From Topomyia yanbarensis (Eukaryota > Arthropoda > Insecta > Diptera > Culicidae): DNA of 64,000 nt. The notes under the pieces were generated by a model that was not told the DNA's origin, did no database searches, and was given only the letters and a program-made list of their open reading frames with translations. The position numbers were made by a program, and so were the translations under genes. Positions 55,252-64,000 of this stretch are shown piece after piece. Each line of letters opens with the position of its first letter. Position 1 is the first letter of the stretch. The stretch lies in the NCBI RefSeq assembly GCF_030247195.1, contig NC_080672.1, forward strand, positions 349,988,413 through 350,052,412, given 5' to 3'.

Positions 55252-55948
55252 GCTGGGCAGCAGGGACAGGAGTTCAAGAGCGTAACGGGGGTGCTGGACC
55301 TACTGCGATTTGACGAGTCTTGCTAGGATATGGTGGGGTTTGGGCAGCATTGGGCTCTACTAAACCTCTAAAAAACCATAACTCGGATAGCAACTCTGAC
55401 GAAGTGAGTCTGTGTTGCTTCTGCTAAGATCCTATCAAAGACCAAAGAGCTTAGCAATAAAAGAACTATAGCTCAACTAGAGTGCCAACCGGCACAATAG
55501 AATCGATACCAGTAAGATCCTAATTATGGCAAACTGGTTCCAGAACATGGATGTGAATAAAGATTTCATCGAAATTGAACCACGGACCGACAGCCACGCC
55601 ATTCCACTACTATTGAAAGGATGGATGACACTTCCCCGAAACGGCGAGTGAGCTAAAGGTACTTGTACGGGCCGCCTCCCGTCCCGCAAAAATTTTAGTA
55701 GCTCTCCAAGTACGTTAGAAATCCGGCACCTTAGCCGGTGGAAGTAGGCCCAATTGAACATTCCATACAAGCGCCGATCCAGTTCTGAACACGGTACCTC
55801 ATGAAAGACTGCGTCAACTATCGCATGAGACCTCACTGCGTGGGATCATAAAGAACCGACTATTTACTACGGGCGCAGATATCGGCTTTGAGTTGGAACC
55901 CAAAAACCATGGAAGAAGTCAAAAACAACAAAAATATAAAATATATAA

Positions 55949-56760
55949 TTGAGCAAGAGTAGTGAATCCGTTTGGCCAAAGGTCGCCGACCCAGCAAAAC
56001 GACCAAGTGTAATAGCCAACGCAACAGCAGCAGCAGCGAAATCAGCCCAGGGAGGCTGTACCGAGCACGAGCGACGACAAACCAATGTGGTGCCGAGGAA
56101 AGCTAGGGTGCGCACGCCGAAATCAAGTATTACCCAAGAAGACCAGCAGTCTGGGTTGCCCAAAGTGATGAAGTTGAGGTAAAGAAATCGAAGATTAACG
56201 TGAACGGACAGTTCAGGGATCTATGGACTAGCATCAAACCGCCGTAGCAGCCGCCGAATGCCGTAACCGAAGGGTAACCAGAATTTTCGATTCATGAAAA
56301 GAGTAAGGGACCACCAGGACACCTGGAAAGGAAAAGGAATCGAAAAATCCCAAGAAGGTCGATGAAACACAGTGAAAAACCCCACGAAAGGAAAGTGGAT
56401 GGCGAACCGTTGAAGAGAGGTAGAAAAAATATAAAGGATGAAAAAAGAGCGCCAGGAGAGGTACAGGGGAGATGCTCTAGTCGTCCAAGTAAATGACGGT
56501 GTGACGTACGCAATCCTCAGTAGGGTGAAAGATGATCCCAAGCTGAAGGAGCTGGGTGAGATCGTTGTATGATCGTTGTATGAGCTCGATCCATCGGGAG
56601 CTCGTGGCAGAAGCGGTGAGAGGAGAACAAAACGTGAGAGCTATAGTTCAGGAAGCGGTGTTCGAATCCAGGAATCTGGACGAGATCACAATGGAAGACT
56701 AAGTGAGGAGCATGTCAATAGATCAATGTAACCAAAAGAGTAGATGTCAATCAGGTTAAG
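55949..56760 (+). pseudogene. R1-clade ORF1 pseudogene
   Basis: A 77-codon start (55949-56182) rich in Ala/Lys, then separated blocks LVVQVNDGVTYAILSRVKDD (about 56478-56540), KLKELGEIVV and 'ESRNLDEITMED' (about 56665-56703). These are the conserved central ORF1 blocks shared with 7.7 kb and 25.8 kb. Frame changes and stops separate them, and the zinc knuckles have decayed beyond recognition. Confidence 0.6.
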
Positions 56761-56990
56761 GAAGGCGTATAGTGACACATAGATAGTAGCGATACGCTTA
56801 TCGTCAGCGGCAGCCAACCAGCTTATGTCCACAGGTAAGAAAACTGTAAAGGTCAGGACAGATCTGATCTGTGAAAAAAAGTTGCTACAGACTGAACAAA
56901 TCAGTGCTTGCTCTGCACAAAGGAGGGCAGAAAGGTCACATGACGGAAGGCTTCTTCTGCCCAGTGTACAAAAAGGCTAAGGTAAGGCCA

Positions 56991-57760
56991 ATGATGATGG
57001 AGATAACCCAGCTTAATCTCAATCATTGCAACATTATACAGAAACTGTTGTGGCAGTTGACAACAGAAATGAAGTGCGGCGTTGCAATTATTGCAGAGCC
57101 GTAGTTCCGCCCGATAACGGTGACTGGGTGGTGGTGGATCGTGCAGAAACTCGTTAGTCGAACGAACGCCGGTTGTTATAAAAGGAGACTTTAACGCTTG
57201 AGCTGTGGAGTGGGACATCAGGCTGAACAACACAGGAGGTTTTGGCTTATTGGAAGCCCTAAGAAAGCTGGGTATAAGAGTGTGCACATTCTGTATAGAC
57301 GGCCGGGAATCCATCATCGGCGAATGATTCTGCAGTGCGTCGCCGATGGATAACATGGTTTGGCGAGTTATTGGACGAAGGCTACTTCCCGGATAGATGT
57401 AAAATCCAGAAGCTAGTGATGCTGGCAAAACTAGGGAAGTCATCAGGAGATACAGCATCGTATCGCCCTATATGTCTACTGAATACTCTTGGTAAACTTC
57501 TGGAAAGGGTCATCCTCGACGAGCTGACCGAAAAAAAGATGGCCAACGATCAGTTAAATTACCACAGCCATGTCGACTATGCATGTGAAAAGGCTGCGAA
57601 GACAATAAATAATGGCAAGGATCATGCCAAACATCGGAGAAGCAAGATGCAGTATGAGTCGTCTCCTGGCGGGTGTCTCATTTTCAATACTGAGGTATGG
57701 CGTACCGGCCTGGGCTGCTGCGCTGAACTTAAAGCGGAACCGGACGAAGTTGACTAACAT
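56991..57760 (+). pseudogene. R1-clade ORF2 pseudogene with large deletion
   Basis: Starts with MEITQLNLNHCNIIQKLLWQ, the usual R1 ORF2 beginning, then a stop. VVIKGDFNA*AVEW is the endonuclease catalytic motif. After a deletion the RT begins at FGELLDEGYFPDRCKIQKL, YRPICLLNTLGKLLERVIL and 'KKMANDQLN', then jumps to YHSHVDYACEKAAKTI and 'LLAGVSFSILRYGVPAWAAA', which in R1a lie about 220 codons further on. The RT core with the catalytic aspartates is gone. Alternative starts are irrelevant given the damage. Confidence 0.75.
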
Positions 57761-58548
57761 GTTTCATGGTTGTTGGGACGCCAGTGAACCGAAAGCTATG
57801 CTCCACCCGGAAACGCTGGACAGACCTCGGCACTTAATTGCTGCCTCGTAGAGCAGGCTAGGTCCATCGCCGGGGACTAGATCGAGTAGATCGGGAGTTA
57901 ATGGCTCACGAAAACCAGCATCGATATCGGGATAAAAACACCGCCGAGAAATTCACAATAGGGTAGATTCAAATGGGTTGGGAGCTAATTGGCTCACGAA
58001 ACAGACATCGCTACTGAAGAAAATTACACCGCTGGGGATCTCTCAGTCGAAGCAGGGTAGTTTCACAGCTGGGTAATATCCGAGTAGATTTCGATAAAAC
58101 TACGAGCTAAATGGTTCAAGAAAGCGAGTATCTGAGTCGGGAGAAATTCCTCCACCGGGGAACTCTCAGTCGGAGTAGAGTGAGTTCATCGCCGGGGACT
58201 ATCCAAGAAGACAGTGATAAAGCTGGCAGCTGAATGGCTCACGGAAACAAGAGCTAAATAGCTCAGGTAATTAGCAGCTAAACGGCTTACTGAGACAAGA
58301 ATTTAGTGGCGACATAATAGATGGGGACGAAAAGCTGAATGACTCAAAGGTCAAGCCATTTCATGGGTAAAGTTTGGCTCCGAGACAGCTAGGGAAAACT
58401 CGTGAGCAAAAGAAAGAGGTACGAAGAAAGCACAACAAGTCCCCTCCATCCACGAAATAACACCTTGATGTAGTTCCACGGGGAAGAAAGAGATTTTCCG
58501 ACAATTTGCATGGAGAAAACCCGCTAGCTCGCTCGGATTTTTGTCGGA

Positions 58549-58980
58549 GAATGCTAGTCAATCCAACTTTGTTAAAAGAAGTTATTAAAATTTGAACGAA
58601 GTGATGTCTGAGTCAGTTTTGCATGGGGCTTAGCAGTGCATGGTTGTGTATCAATACTCGATTCTCACGAACTATACATTTTTGTGAAATAATGGTTAGG
58701 TTTAGCTCAATAGTGTGTTCAGAAGAATTGTTGGTTCGAATACTTTAGGGTCACTTGTGACCGCCAACACTTTTCATAAAAGAGATGTTCGGAAGAATTA
58801 CTGCAAAATGCCTGTTCTACAACTTTGTAGAAGACAGCTGATTTCATTCTCTCTTCGTTGAAAAGTTAGTTTTGGCGCCATCTATGCGGTAACATGTAAT
58901 CTTCTACCCAAAACTCAAAGCGTAACTTACTTTGTTAAAAGTTTAATAACTTATTTTAGCAAAGCCGGATTGACTAGCAT
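58549..58980. mobile_element. Inverted-repeat element between two retrotransposons
   Basis: 58551-58592 (ATGCTAGTCAATCC...) is inverted against 58939-58980 with about five mismatches over 42 bases, including AAGTTATTAAA on both sides. The interior is about 345 bases and non-coding. Its right end is exactly where the poly(A) tail of the I-clade element begins. Confidence 0.65.
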
Positions 58981-59323
58981 TTTTTTTTTTTTCATAAAAC
59001 GTTTATTTGACACGGCATTTGCAAAAGCTTTTTTACGCCGGGGTTTTTGTTTACATAACATGTTACAAAGGTTCTTAAGACTATCACGTTATAAAAAAAA
59101 ATCACTTTCTAATGCTAACACTGAGGATAATCATCATTTTGAATGTTTTTAATTATACTCTATTTTCTTGAATTTCATTGTAAACCTATTGATAGTTTTT
59201 CTGTAATCTTTGTTTATTTTTTTTCTTTATTTATATCGTTTTATCTAACTTAACTAACTGCGAAGAAATCTAAATTGTTTGTGGGTAGCAAGGGAAAAAA
59301 AACTAGAAACATTGTGGGGATAA

Positions 59324-62300
59324 TTATATTTGAATATTTATTGTTTTCAGGAAATGATAAATATGGCTCATGTATGTAAGATCTCGTAAAGCGAGGATAT
59401 CACGAACAGGTACATAGGGTGGTTTTCTTCTGGCTCGTAAGGAGTCTATTAATTGGGATCTGGCTTCACGATATTCAGTGCAAGACCAAACAACATGTTC
59501 AATGTCTTCGTAACCCTCTCTGCAAGCACATTGATTATCTTCTGCGATCCCAATACGGCGAAGATGCGCATTCAACGTATAATGGTTGGACATGAGTCTA
59601 GACATCACACGAATGAAGTTTCGACTTACATCCAACCCTTTGAACCATGCCTTCGTTGATACTTTAGGGATAATTGAGTGCAACCACCGTCCCAGATCTC
59701 CATTGTCCCATGATGTTTGCCAACTAGTAAGCGTCCTCTGACGAGAAGCGCTATAAAATTCATTGAAGGCAATAGGTCTTTCATAGATGTCACCGTCCAG
59801 CGCCCCTATTTTGGCTAAATTATCTGCTCTCTCATTACCCGGTATGGAGCAATGAGATGGAATCCACACTAAGGTAATTTGATAAGATTTATTTGTTAAT
59901 TTAGTTAAGTATTCTCGTATCTTCTTCAAAAAGAACGGAGCGTGATTATCAAGCTTTAATGAGCGTAGTGCCTTAATTGTGCTGAGGCTATCTGTGAGGA
60001 TGAAATAATGGCTCGGAAGTAAAGTATCAATGATTTCCAGACTATAGTGAACTGCTGCTAGTTCGGCTGTATAAACGGAGGCAGGTTCAGCAAGCTTGAA
60101 AGAGATCGAGGTGTTATTGTTGAAAATACCGAACCCAGTGGCCTCATTGATTCGTGACCCATCAGTGTAGAACATTTTATGGCAGTCAATGTGTTGGTAT
60201 TTACTTATGAATATTTTAGGGATCTCCAGAGAGCGCTGGTGATCTGGAATTCCACGAATTTCCTCTTGCATGGACGTGTCGAAAAATAAAGTGGAATCGG
60301 GAGTATCTAGTATATTAACACATGTCAGAACATAACTAGAAGGTGTTATTTCTTGTGACATGTGATTGAAGTACACTGTCATGAATCTGGTTTGGGATTG
60401 AAGCTCGACAAGTCTTTCGAAATTTTCAATTACAAGTGGATTCATAACCTCACATCGTATAAGTAAACGAGAGGAGAGATCCCAGAATCGATCTTTTAAG
60501 GGAAGAACTCCCGCTAGAACTTCAAGACTCATCGTATGTGTCGATTGCATGGAACCTAAGGCGATTCGTAAACAACGATACTGTATTCGTTCCAATTTAA
60601 AAATGTGAGTGTTTGCAGCTGAACGGAAACAGAAGCACCCATATTCCATTACTGAAAGTATCGTTGTTTGATACAATCTTATCACGTCACTTGGATGAGC
60701 ACCCCACCAAGATCCGGTTATTGTTCGGAGAAAATTTATCCTTTGTTGGCACTTCTTTATCAGATACCTAATGTGGCCTCCCCATGTACCTTTAGAATCG
60801 AACCAAATTCCGAGATATTTAAAGGTCATGACTTGGGCTATCGTTCTACCAACCAACTGAAGCTGAAGCTGAGCTGGATCACGCTTCCTTGAAAAAACAA
60901 CCAACTCTGTTTTCTCCGTAGAGAAATCGATGCCTAACTTCAAAGCCCAACTTGATAAATTATCCAAACTATCTTGCAGTGGTTGTTGTAAATTTATGGC
61001 TTTTGGTCCTGTAACAGAAACCACGCCATCATCTGCAAGTTGCCTTAGAGTGCATGGGCTGACAATACAATTATCAATGTCATTCACGTAAAAATTGTAG
61101 AGAAGGGGGCTTAAACAAGAACCTTGTGGGAGGCCCATGTAACTTATTCTGAATGTTGCCAAATCGCCATATGAAAAATGCATGTGCTTTTCTGACAATA
61201 AGTTATATAAATAATTATTTAATATTGGTGAAAGACCACATTGATGTAGTTTCTCTGAGAGAACATCAATGGAAACAGAGTCGAATGCTCCTTTTATGTC
61301 TAAGAACACAGACGCCATTTGTTCTTTTTTTGCGTAAGTTAGTTGGATTTCTGACGAAAGTAGCGCCAGACAATCATTCGTTCCCTTTCCCCTCCGAAAA
61401 CCAAACTGGGTATCTGATAGCAAGCCGTTCGCCTCAACCCAATTGTCGAGACGTCGTAGGATAATTTTTTCCAACAATTTCCTGATACAGGAAAGCATTG
61501 CAATCGGTCTATACGAGTTATGGTCGGAGGCTGGTTTTCCCGGTTTTGGAATGGCGATAACTCTCACTTGTCTCCAGTCGTGCGGGACTATGTTCTGTTC
61601 AAGAAGCTTATTGAATAAATTCAACAAGCGTCTTTTTGCTAGGTCAGGCAGATTCTTCACCAAGTTGAATTTAATTCTGTCTGGACCCGGAGCATTATTG
61701 TTGCATGAGAGGAGTGCAATTGAAAATTCCATCATTGTCAAAGGCGAATCTATGGAATCGTTACTTGTGGGAGCATCGCGAATGATTTTCTGCGCAGGAG
61801 CAGAATCTGGACAAACTTTCTTGGCAAAATTAAATATCCAGCGATTCGAAAAATCTTCGCTTTCATTAGTTACGTTTCGATTCCTCATTCTTCTGGCTGT
61901 GTTCCAAAGAGTACTCATTGATGTTTCTCTTGACAAGCCATCAACGAAACGTCTCCAATAACTAGACTTTTTGGCATGACGGAGACTGTCAAATTTGTTT
62001 TGTAAAATCGAATAATTTTCAAAGTTTTCACGTGTACACCCTTTCCGTTTCATAATTTCTTTGTAAGCAACTTGTTTAGCTTCATATGCATCCGAGCACT
62101 CTTTGTCCCACCAGGGATTAGGAGGCCGGCTGTTCATTATCATGCCAGGATTGCATTTCGTTTGGGTTTGTTCTGCTGCTTCAATAATCAAACCCGCTAG
62201 AAATTCATATTCTTCGGTAGGTGGTAGCTCTTCCGTCGAAACAAGAGAAGTGGAAATTAAAGATTGGTATTTTTTCCAATCAATATTTCGTGTCAAGTCA

Positions 62301-63016
62301 TAAGGGACATTGATTGAATTCGTGAGGCCTAATTCACTGTTAATTGAAATAACGACTGGCAAATGATCGCTACCGTGAGGATCAGGTACAACCTTCCACG
62401 TGCAATCTAACCGAAGTGATGTCGAGCATAGAGATAGATCTAATGCACTTGGTCGTGCGGGTGGTCTGGGAATGCGTGTTGCTTCGCCTGTATTTAAAAC
62501 TGTCATATTGAGCTCGTCACAAACATTGTATATCAAAGAGGATCGATTATCATTGAAGAGGGAACCCCACAATACTCCGTGCGAGTTGAAGTCTCCCAGT
62601 ATCAGCCGCGGAGCAGCCATGGATTCCACTACCTCAAAAATCTGACGTTGTCCAATTTGAGCTTTGGGAGGTATATATATAGAAGCGATAGACATGTCTT
62701 TGCCTTTAATATTCGTTTGGACAGCTACAGCCTCAATGCCCGCAAACAAGGGGATGTTAATTCTATAGAAAGGATAGCACTTTTTAATTCCTAGAAGCAC
62801 TCCTCCATATGGGGTGTCTCGGTCTAGGCGAATAATGTTGAAATCATTCAAGTTGAAATTGATGTTTGAGGTAAGCCATGTTTCACATAAAGCAAAAGCA
62901 TCGCATTTCAAATTATGCAGCAAAATTTTTAAGGAGTCAATTTTAGGTATGATACTTCTGCAATTCCACTGTAAAACAGTGATGGAATCTTTCATTGGAG
63001 GAGGTGAATTACCCAT
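59324..63016 (-). CDS. I-clade ORF2: endonuclease, reverse transcriptase, RNase H
   Basis: About 1230 codons, uninterrupted. I chose the ATG at 63016-63014 (MGNSPPPMKDSITVLQWN) because it overlaps the ORF1 stop as ATGGGTAA. A TTG 39 bases upstream is in frame but unlikely. Endonuclease: residues about 10-220 (LQWNCRSI, CETWL, LGDFNSHG, GSDHLPVV). RT: about 450-740 (YRPIAMLSCIRKLLEKIIL, FGFRRGKGTNDC, LDIKGAFDSV, LPQGSCLSPLLYN, catalytic LADDG near 657). RNase H: about 945-1070 (YTDGS, TAELAAV, LTDSLS, PGNERADN). C-terminal CX1CX8HX4C near 1160 (CACREGYEDIEHVVWSC). The protein nicks target DNA, copies element RNA onto it and removes the RNA strand. All key residues I can check are present. Confidence 0.93.
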   Translation of the reverse strand: MGNSPPPMKDSITVLQWNCRSIIPKIDSLKILLHNLKCDAFALCETWLTSNINFNLNDFNIIRLDRDTPYGGVLLGIKKCYPFYRINIPLFAGIEAVAVQTNIKGKDMSIASIYIPPKAQIGQRQIFEVVESMAAPRLILGDFNSHGVLWGSLFNDNRSSLIYNVCDELNMTVLNTGEATRIPRPPARPSALDLSLCSTSLRLDCTWKVVPDPHGSDHLPVVISINSELGLTNSINVPYDLTRNIDWKKYQSLISTSLVSTEELPPTEEYEFLAGLIIEAAEQTQTKCNPGMIMNSRPPNPWWDKECSDAYEAKQVAYKEIMKRKGCTRENFENYSILQNKFDSLRHAKKSSYWRRFVDGLSRETSMSTLWNTARRMRNRNVTNESEDFSNRWIFNFAKKVCPDSAPAQKIIRDAPTSNDSIDSPLTMMEFSIALLSCNNNAPGPDRIKFNLVKNLPDLAKRRLLNLFNKLLEQNIVPHDWRQVRVIAIPKPGKPASDHNSYRPIAMLSCIRKLLEKIILRRLDNWVEANGLLSDTQFGFRRGKGTNDCLALLSSEIQLTYAKKEQMASVFLDIKGAFDSVSIDVLSEKLHQCGLSPILNNYLYNLLSEKHMHFSYGDLATFRISYMGLPQGSCLSPLLYNFYVNDIDNCIVSPCTLRQLADDGVVSVTGPKAINLQQPLQDSLDNLSSWALKLGIDFSTEKTELVVFSRKRDPAQLQLQLVGRTIAQVMTFKYLGIWFDSKGTWGGHIRYLIKKCQQRINFLRTITGSWWGAHPSDVIRLYQTTILSVMEYGCFCFRSAANTHIFKLERIQYRCLRIALGSMQSTHTMSLEVLAGVLPLKDRFWDLSSRLLIRCEVMNPLVIENFERLVELQSQTRFMTVYFNHMSQEITPSSYVLTCVNILDTPDSTLFFDTSMQEEIRGIPDHQRSLEIPKIFISKYQHIDCHKMFYTDGSRINEATGFGIFNNNTSISFKLAEPASVYTAELAAVHYSLEIIDTLLPSHYFILTDSLSTIKALRSLKLDNHAPFFLKKIREYLTKLTNKSYQITLVWIPSHCSIPGNERADNLAKIGALDGDIYERPIAFNEFYSASRQRTLTSWQTSWDNGDLGRWLHSIIPKVSTKAWFKGLDVSRNFIRVMSRLMSNHYTLNAHLRRIGIAEDNQCACREGYEDIEHVVWSCTEYREARSQLIDSLRARRKPPYVPVRDILALRDLTYMSHIYHFLKTINIQI

Positions 63017-64000
63017 TGAAAGATACAATCGCGGCAAGGATGGGCCATTGAGCAATCAGCTGCTCTAAAAATGTTCTAATTGTTGGGAGGAACGCTGAAA
63101 GTATACTTTTTAGTGGTTCAGAAATATTGAATGCTTTGAAAATCCAATCAACAATTTCAGAAAATTTCAATAAACCTATCCCCGGTTGAGGCTCGGAGGA
63201 AGTTGAAGTTTTATTATTTCCAGTAATGGTGTTCTGTTTGGATTGTACATTACCAAAACCGGGAGGGACTGGTTTCGGTATTGCATCGGAATTCTTTAGC
63301 TTTGGCCGCAATTTATTTGTTGGAGGAGAAATTTTAAGGCCCTTGCTTGGCAGTTTGGGAAAAGAGGATTGTTTTCTTTTCCTGGATCCTCTAGGTAAAA
63401 CAAATGATGTACCTTCGGACGCTTCGTCAGAGTCAGACTCTTTCGGCAATAGAATAGCGTATCTGTTTTCTGGGACCGTGGGTTCAGGAGTAGCATTTTT
63501 CAGTATTTCTGCATAAGAGCGCTTAGATCTCTCCTTCAAGGATCGTTTAATTTTCTCCTCCCGCAATTTATATATGGGACATGCAAGGAGCTCGTGTGAA
63601 GTTTCTCCGCAATGTAAACATTTTTCTAAGTTTTTATTGCATGTATCCTCTTGATGAGGCCCCCCACATTTGCCACACCGTACCTTATTGGAACAGTAAG
63701 TGGCTGTGTGGCCCAGCTGTTTACAATTGAGGCAATTCATCACACGAGGGATGAAAAGGCGAACGGGGAGACGAATTTTATTAATGAGAACATGGCTAGG
63801 CAAAGCAGACCCAGCGAAAGTTACACGAAATGAATAGGATGGTCGGTAAACTTTTTTCTCTTCTTCAATTGACACTGAGTACAATTGCTTAACATCGAGT
63901 ATTTTTACTTTATTAAGCAAGGTGTTCTTGAAACAACCTTCTCCATGCTTAAGTATATCCTCGGCAGTGAGGCTGGGTTCGGAGATGACTCCATCGCATT
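63009..64000 (-). CDS. I-clade ORF1 (gag-like), 5' part outside window
   Basis: The frame is open from the window edge to the stop at 63011-63009; about 330 codons are seen. After the N-terminal part (VISEPSLTAEDILKHGEG and KILDVKQLYSVSIEEEKK) comes the conserved FRVTFAGSALPSHVL block. Three zinc knuckles follow at about 63735-63595: CLNCKQLGHTATYC, CGKCGGPHQEDTC and CLHCGETSHELLAC. Then a Lys/Ser-rich linker (KRSYAEIL) and a hydrophobic C-terminus follow. A printed start at 63920 is a TTG inside the frame and is not a real start. The product binds element RNA and forms the RNP. The stop overlaps the ORF2 start, suggesting coupled translation. Confidence 0.9.
   Translation of the reverse strand, partial: CDGVISEPSLTAEDILKHGEGCFKNTLLNKVKILDVKQLYSVSIEEEKKVYRPSYSFRVTFAGSALPSHVLINKIRLPVRLFIPRVMNCLNCKQLGHTATYCSNKVRCGKCGGPHQEDTCNKNLEKCLHCGETSHELLACPIYKLREEKIKRSLKERSKRSYAEILKNATPEPTVPENRYAILLPKESDSDEASEGTSFVLPRGSRKRKQSSFPKLPSKGLKISPPTNKLRPKLKNSDAIPKPVPPGFGNVQSKQNTITGNNKTSTSSEPQPGIGLLKFSEIVDWIFKAFNISEPLKSILSAFLPTIRTFLEQLIAQWPILAAIVSFNG

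Larger units (their letters stand above)
55252..58548 (+). mobile_element. R1-clade element (R1b family), internally deleted
   Basis: The 5' UTR matches 6419-6900, followed by decayed ORF1, ORF2 start with endonuclease pieces, an RT fragment joined directly to the thumb/C-terminal region, and a long 3' UTR. The 3' UTR has repeated CGCCGGGGAC units (57863, 58190) and AGCTAAATGGCTCA-type units, ending near TTGATGTAGTTCCACGGGG and beyond. Many stops are present. Ends are approximate. Confidence 0.75.
58981..64000 (-). mobile_element. I-clade non-LTR retrotransposon, 5' end beyond window
   Basis: A minus-strand element with ORF1 (entering from beyond 64000), ORF2 with endonuclease, RT, RNase H and CCHC, an AT-rich 3' UTR (59323 down to 58993) and an A12 tail at 58992-58981. 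Presence of RNase H plus CCHC ORF1 places it in the I group. No inactivating change was seen in the part present, so it is the least decayed element in the window. Confidence 0.9.

Noticed and set aside
56901..57458. 185-codon minus-strand frame
   Set aside because: Opposite a decayed R1 ORF2 whose motifs read on the plus strand.
63055..63055. ORF2 start at TTG 63055
   Set aside because: An in-frame ATG at 63016 overlaps the ORF1 stop and begins the usual ORF2 N-terminus.

Overview
The window is eukaryotic, gene-poor and repeat-rich. The mix of repeats points to a mosquito (Culicidae): R1-clade and I-clade non-LTR retrotransposons, two R1-clade copies sitting at ACAY-type microsatellites, tRNA-derived SINEs, and many TIR or foldback DNA elements. 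The organism is inferred from this repeat content; no rDNA, mitochondrial or clear single-copy host gene is present to confirm it. No complete host protein-coding gene was recognised. Two decayed host-gene pieces were read: a BRPF/Br140-like bromodomain fragment (17.6-17.9 kb, continued at 20.4 kb) and the first 56-57 codons of histone H3 (32.3 kb).

Layout. 0-3.4 kb: AT-rich sequence with a piggyBac-like MITE, a TIR element, a foldback and one copy of repeat family C. 3.4-5.7 kb: unrecognised sequence. 5.7-13.7 kb: repeat family A, interrupted at its microsatellite by a decayed R1-clade element, followed head-to-tail by a near full-length R1-clade element (ORF1, ORF2 and a 3' UTR with about eight 37-bp repeats). 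13.7-17.5 kb: mostly unique sequence. 17.5-20.4 kb: bromodomain pseudogene split by a palindromic hAT-like element that carries its own family A insertion. 20.7-29.4 kb: families D and A, a three-unit tandem repeat, two R1-clade derivatives, a foldback MITE and a SINE. 29.4-36.2 kb: sparse unique sequence with the H3 fragment, family C, a Jockey-type endonuclease fragment and foldbacks. 36.7-43.9 kb: a decayed non-LTR element with zinc knuckles and endonuclease, a near-perfect 99-bp inverted repeat, a Helitron-like piece, family D and an I-clade ORF1 fragment. 46.7-53.8 kb: a hAT MITE with 8-bp TSD, TTAA and TA MITEs, a Tc1-like remnant, a young 5'-truncated RTE-like insertion with 13-bp TSD, SINE pieces and family A. 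55.2-64 kb: another deleted R1-clade copy, a foldback, and a minus-strand I-clade element with an intact ORF2 whose ORF1 runs off the window.

The genes present are retrotransposon genes. ORF1 proteins are zinc-knuckle nucleic-acid binders, and ORF2 proteins are endonuclease/reverse transcriptases (plus RNase H in the I element) acting by target-primed reverse transcription. The small TIR, foldback and SINE elements are non-autonomous. The main organising pattern is nesting. Family A carries an AC-rich microsatellite that has been hit at least twice by R1-clade elements in the same orientation, and once or more by a SINE. Boundaries given for degenerate elements are approximate; TSD- and TIR-defined boundaries were read to the base.
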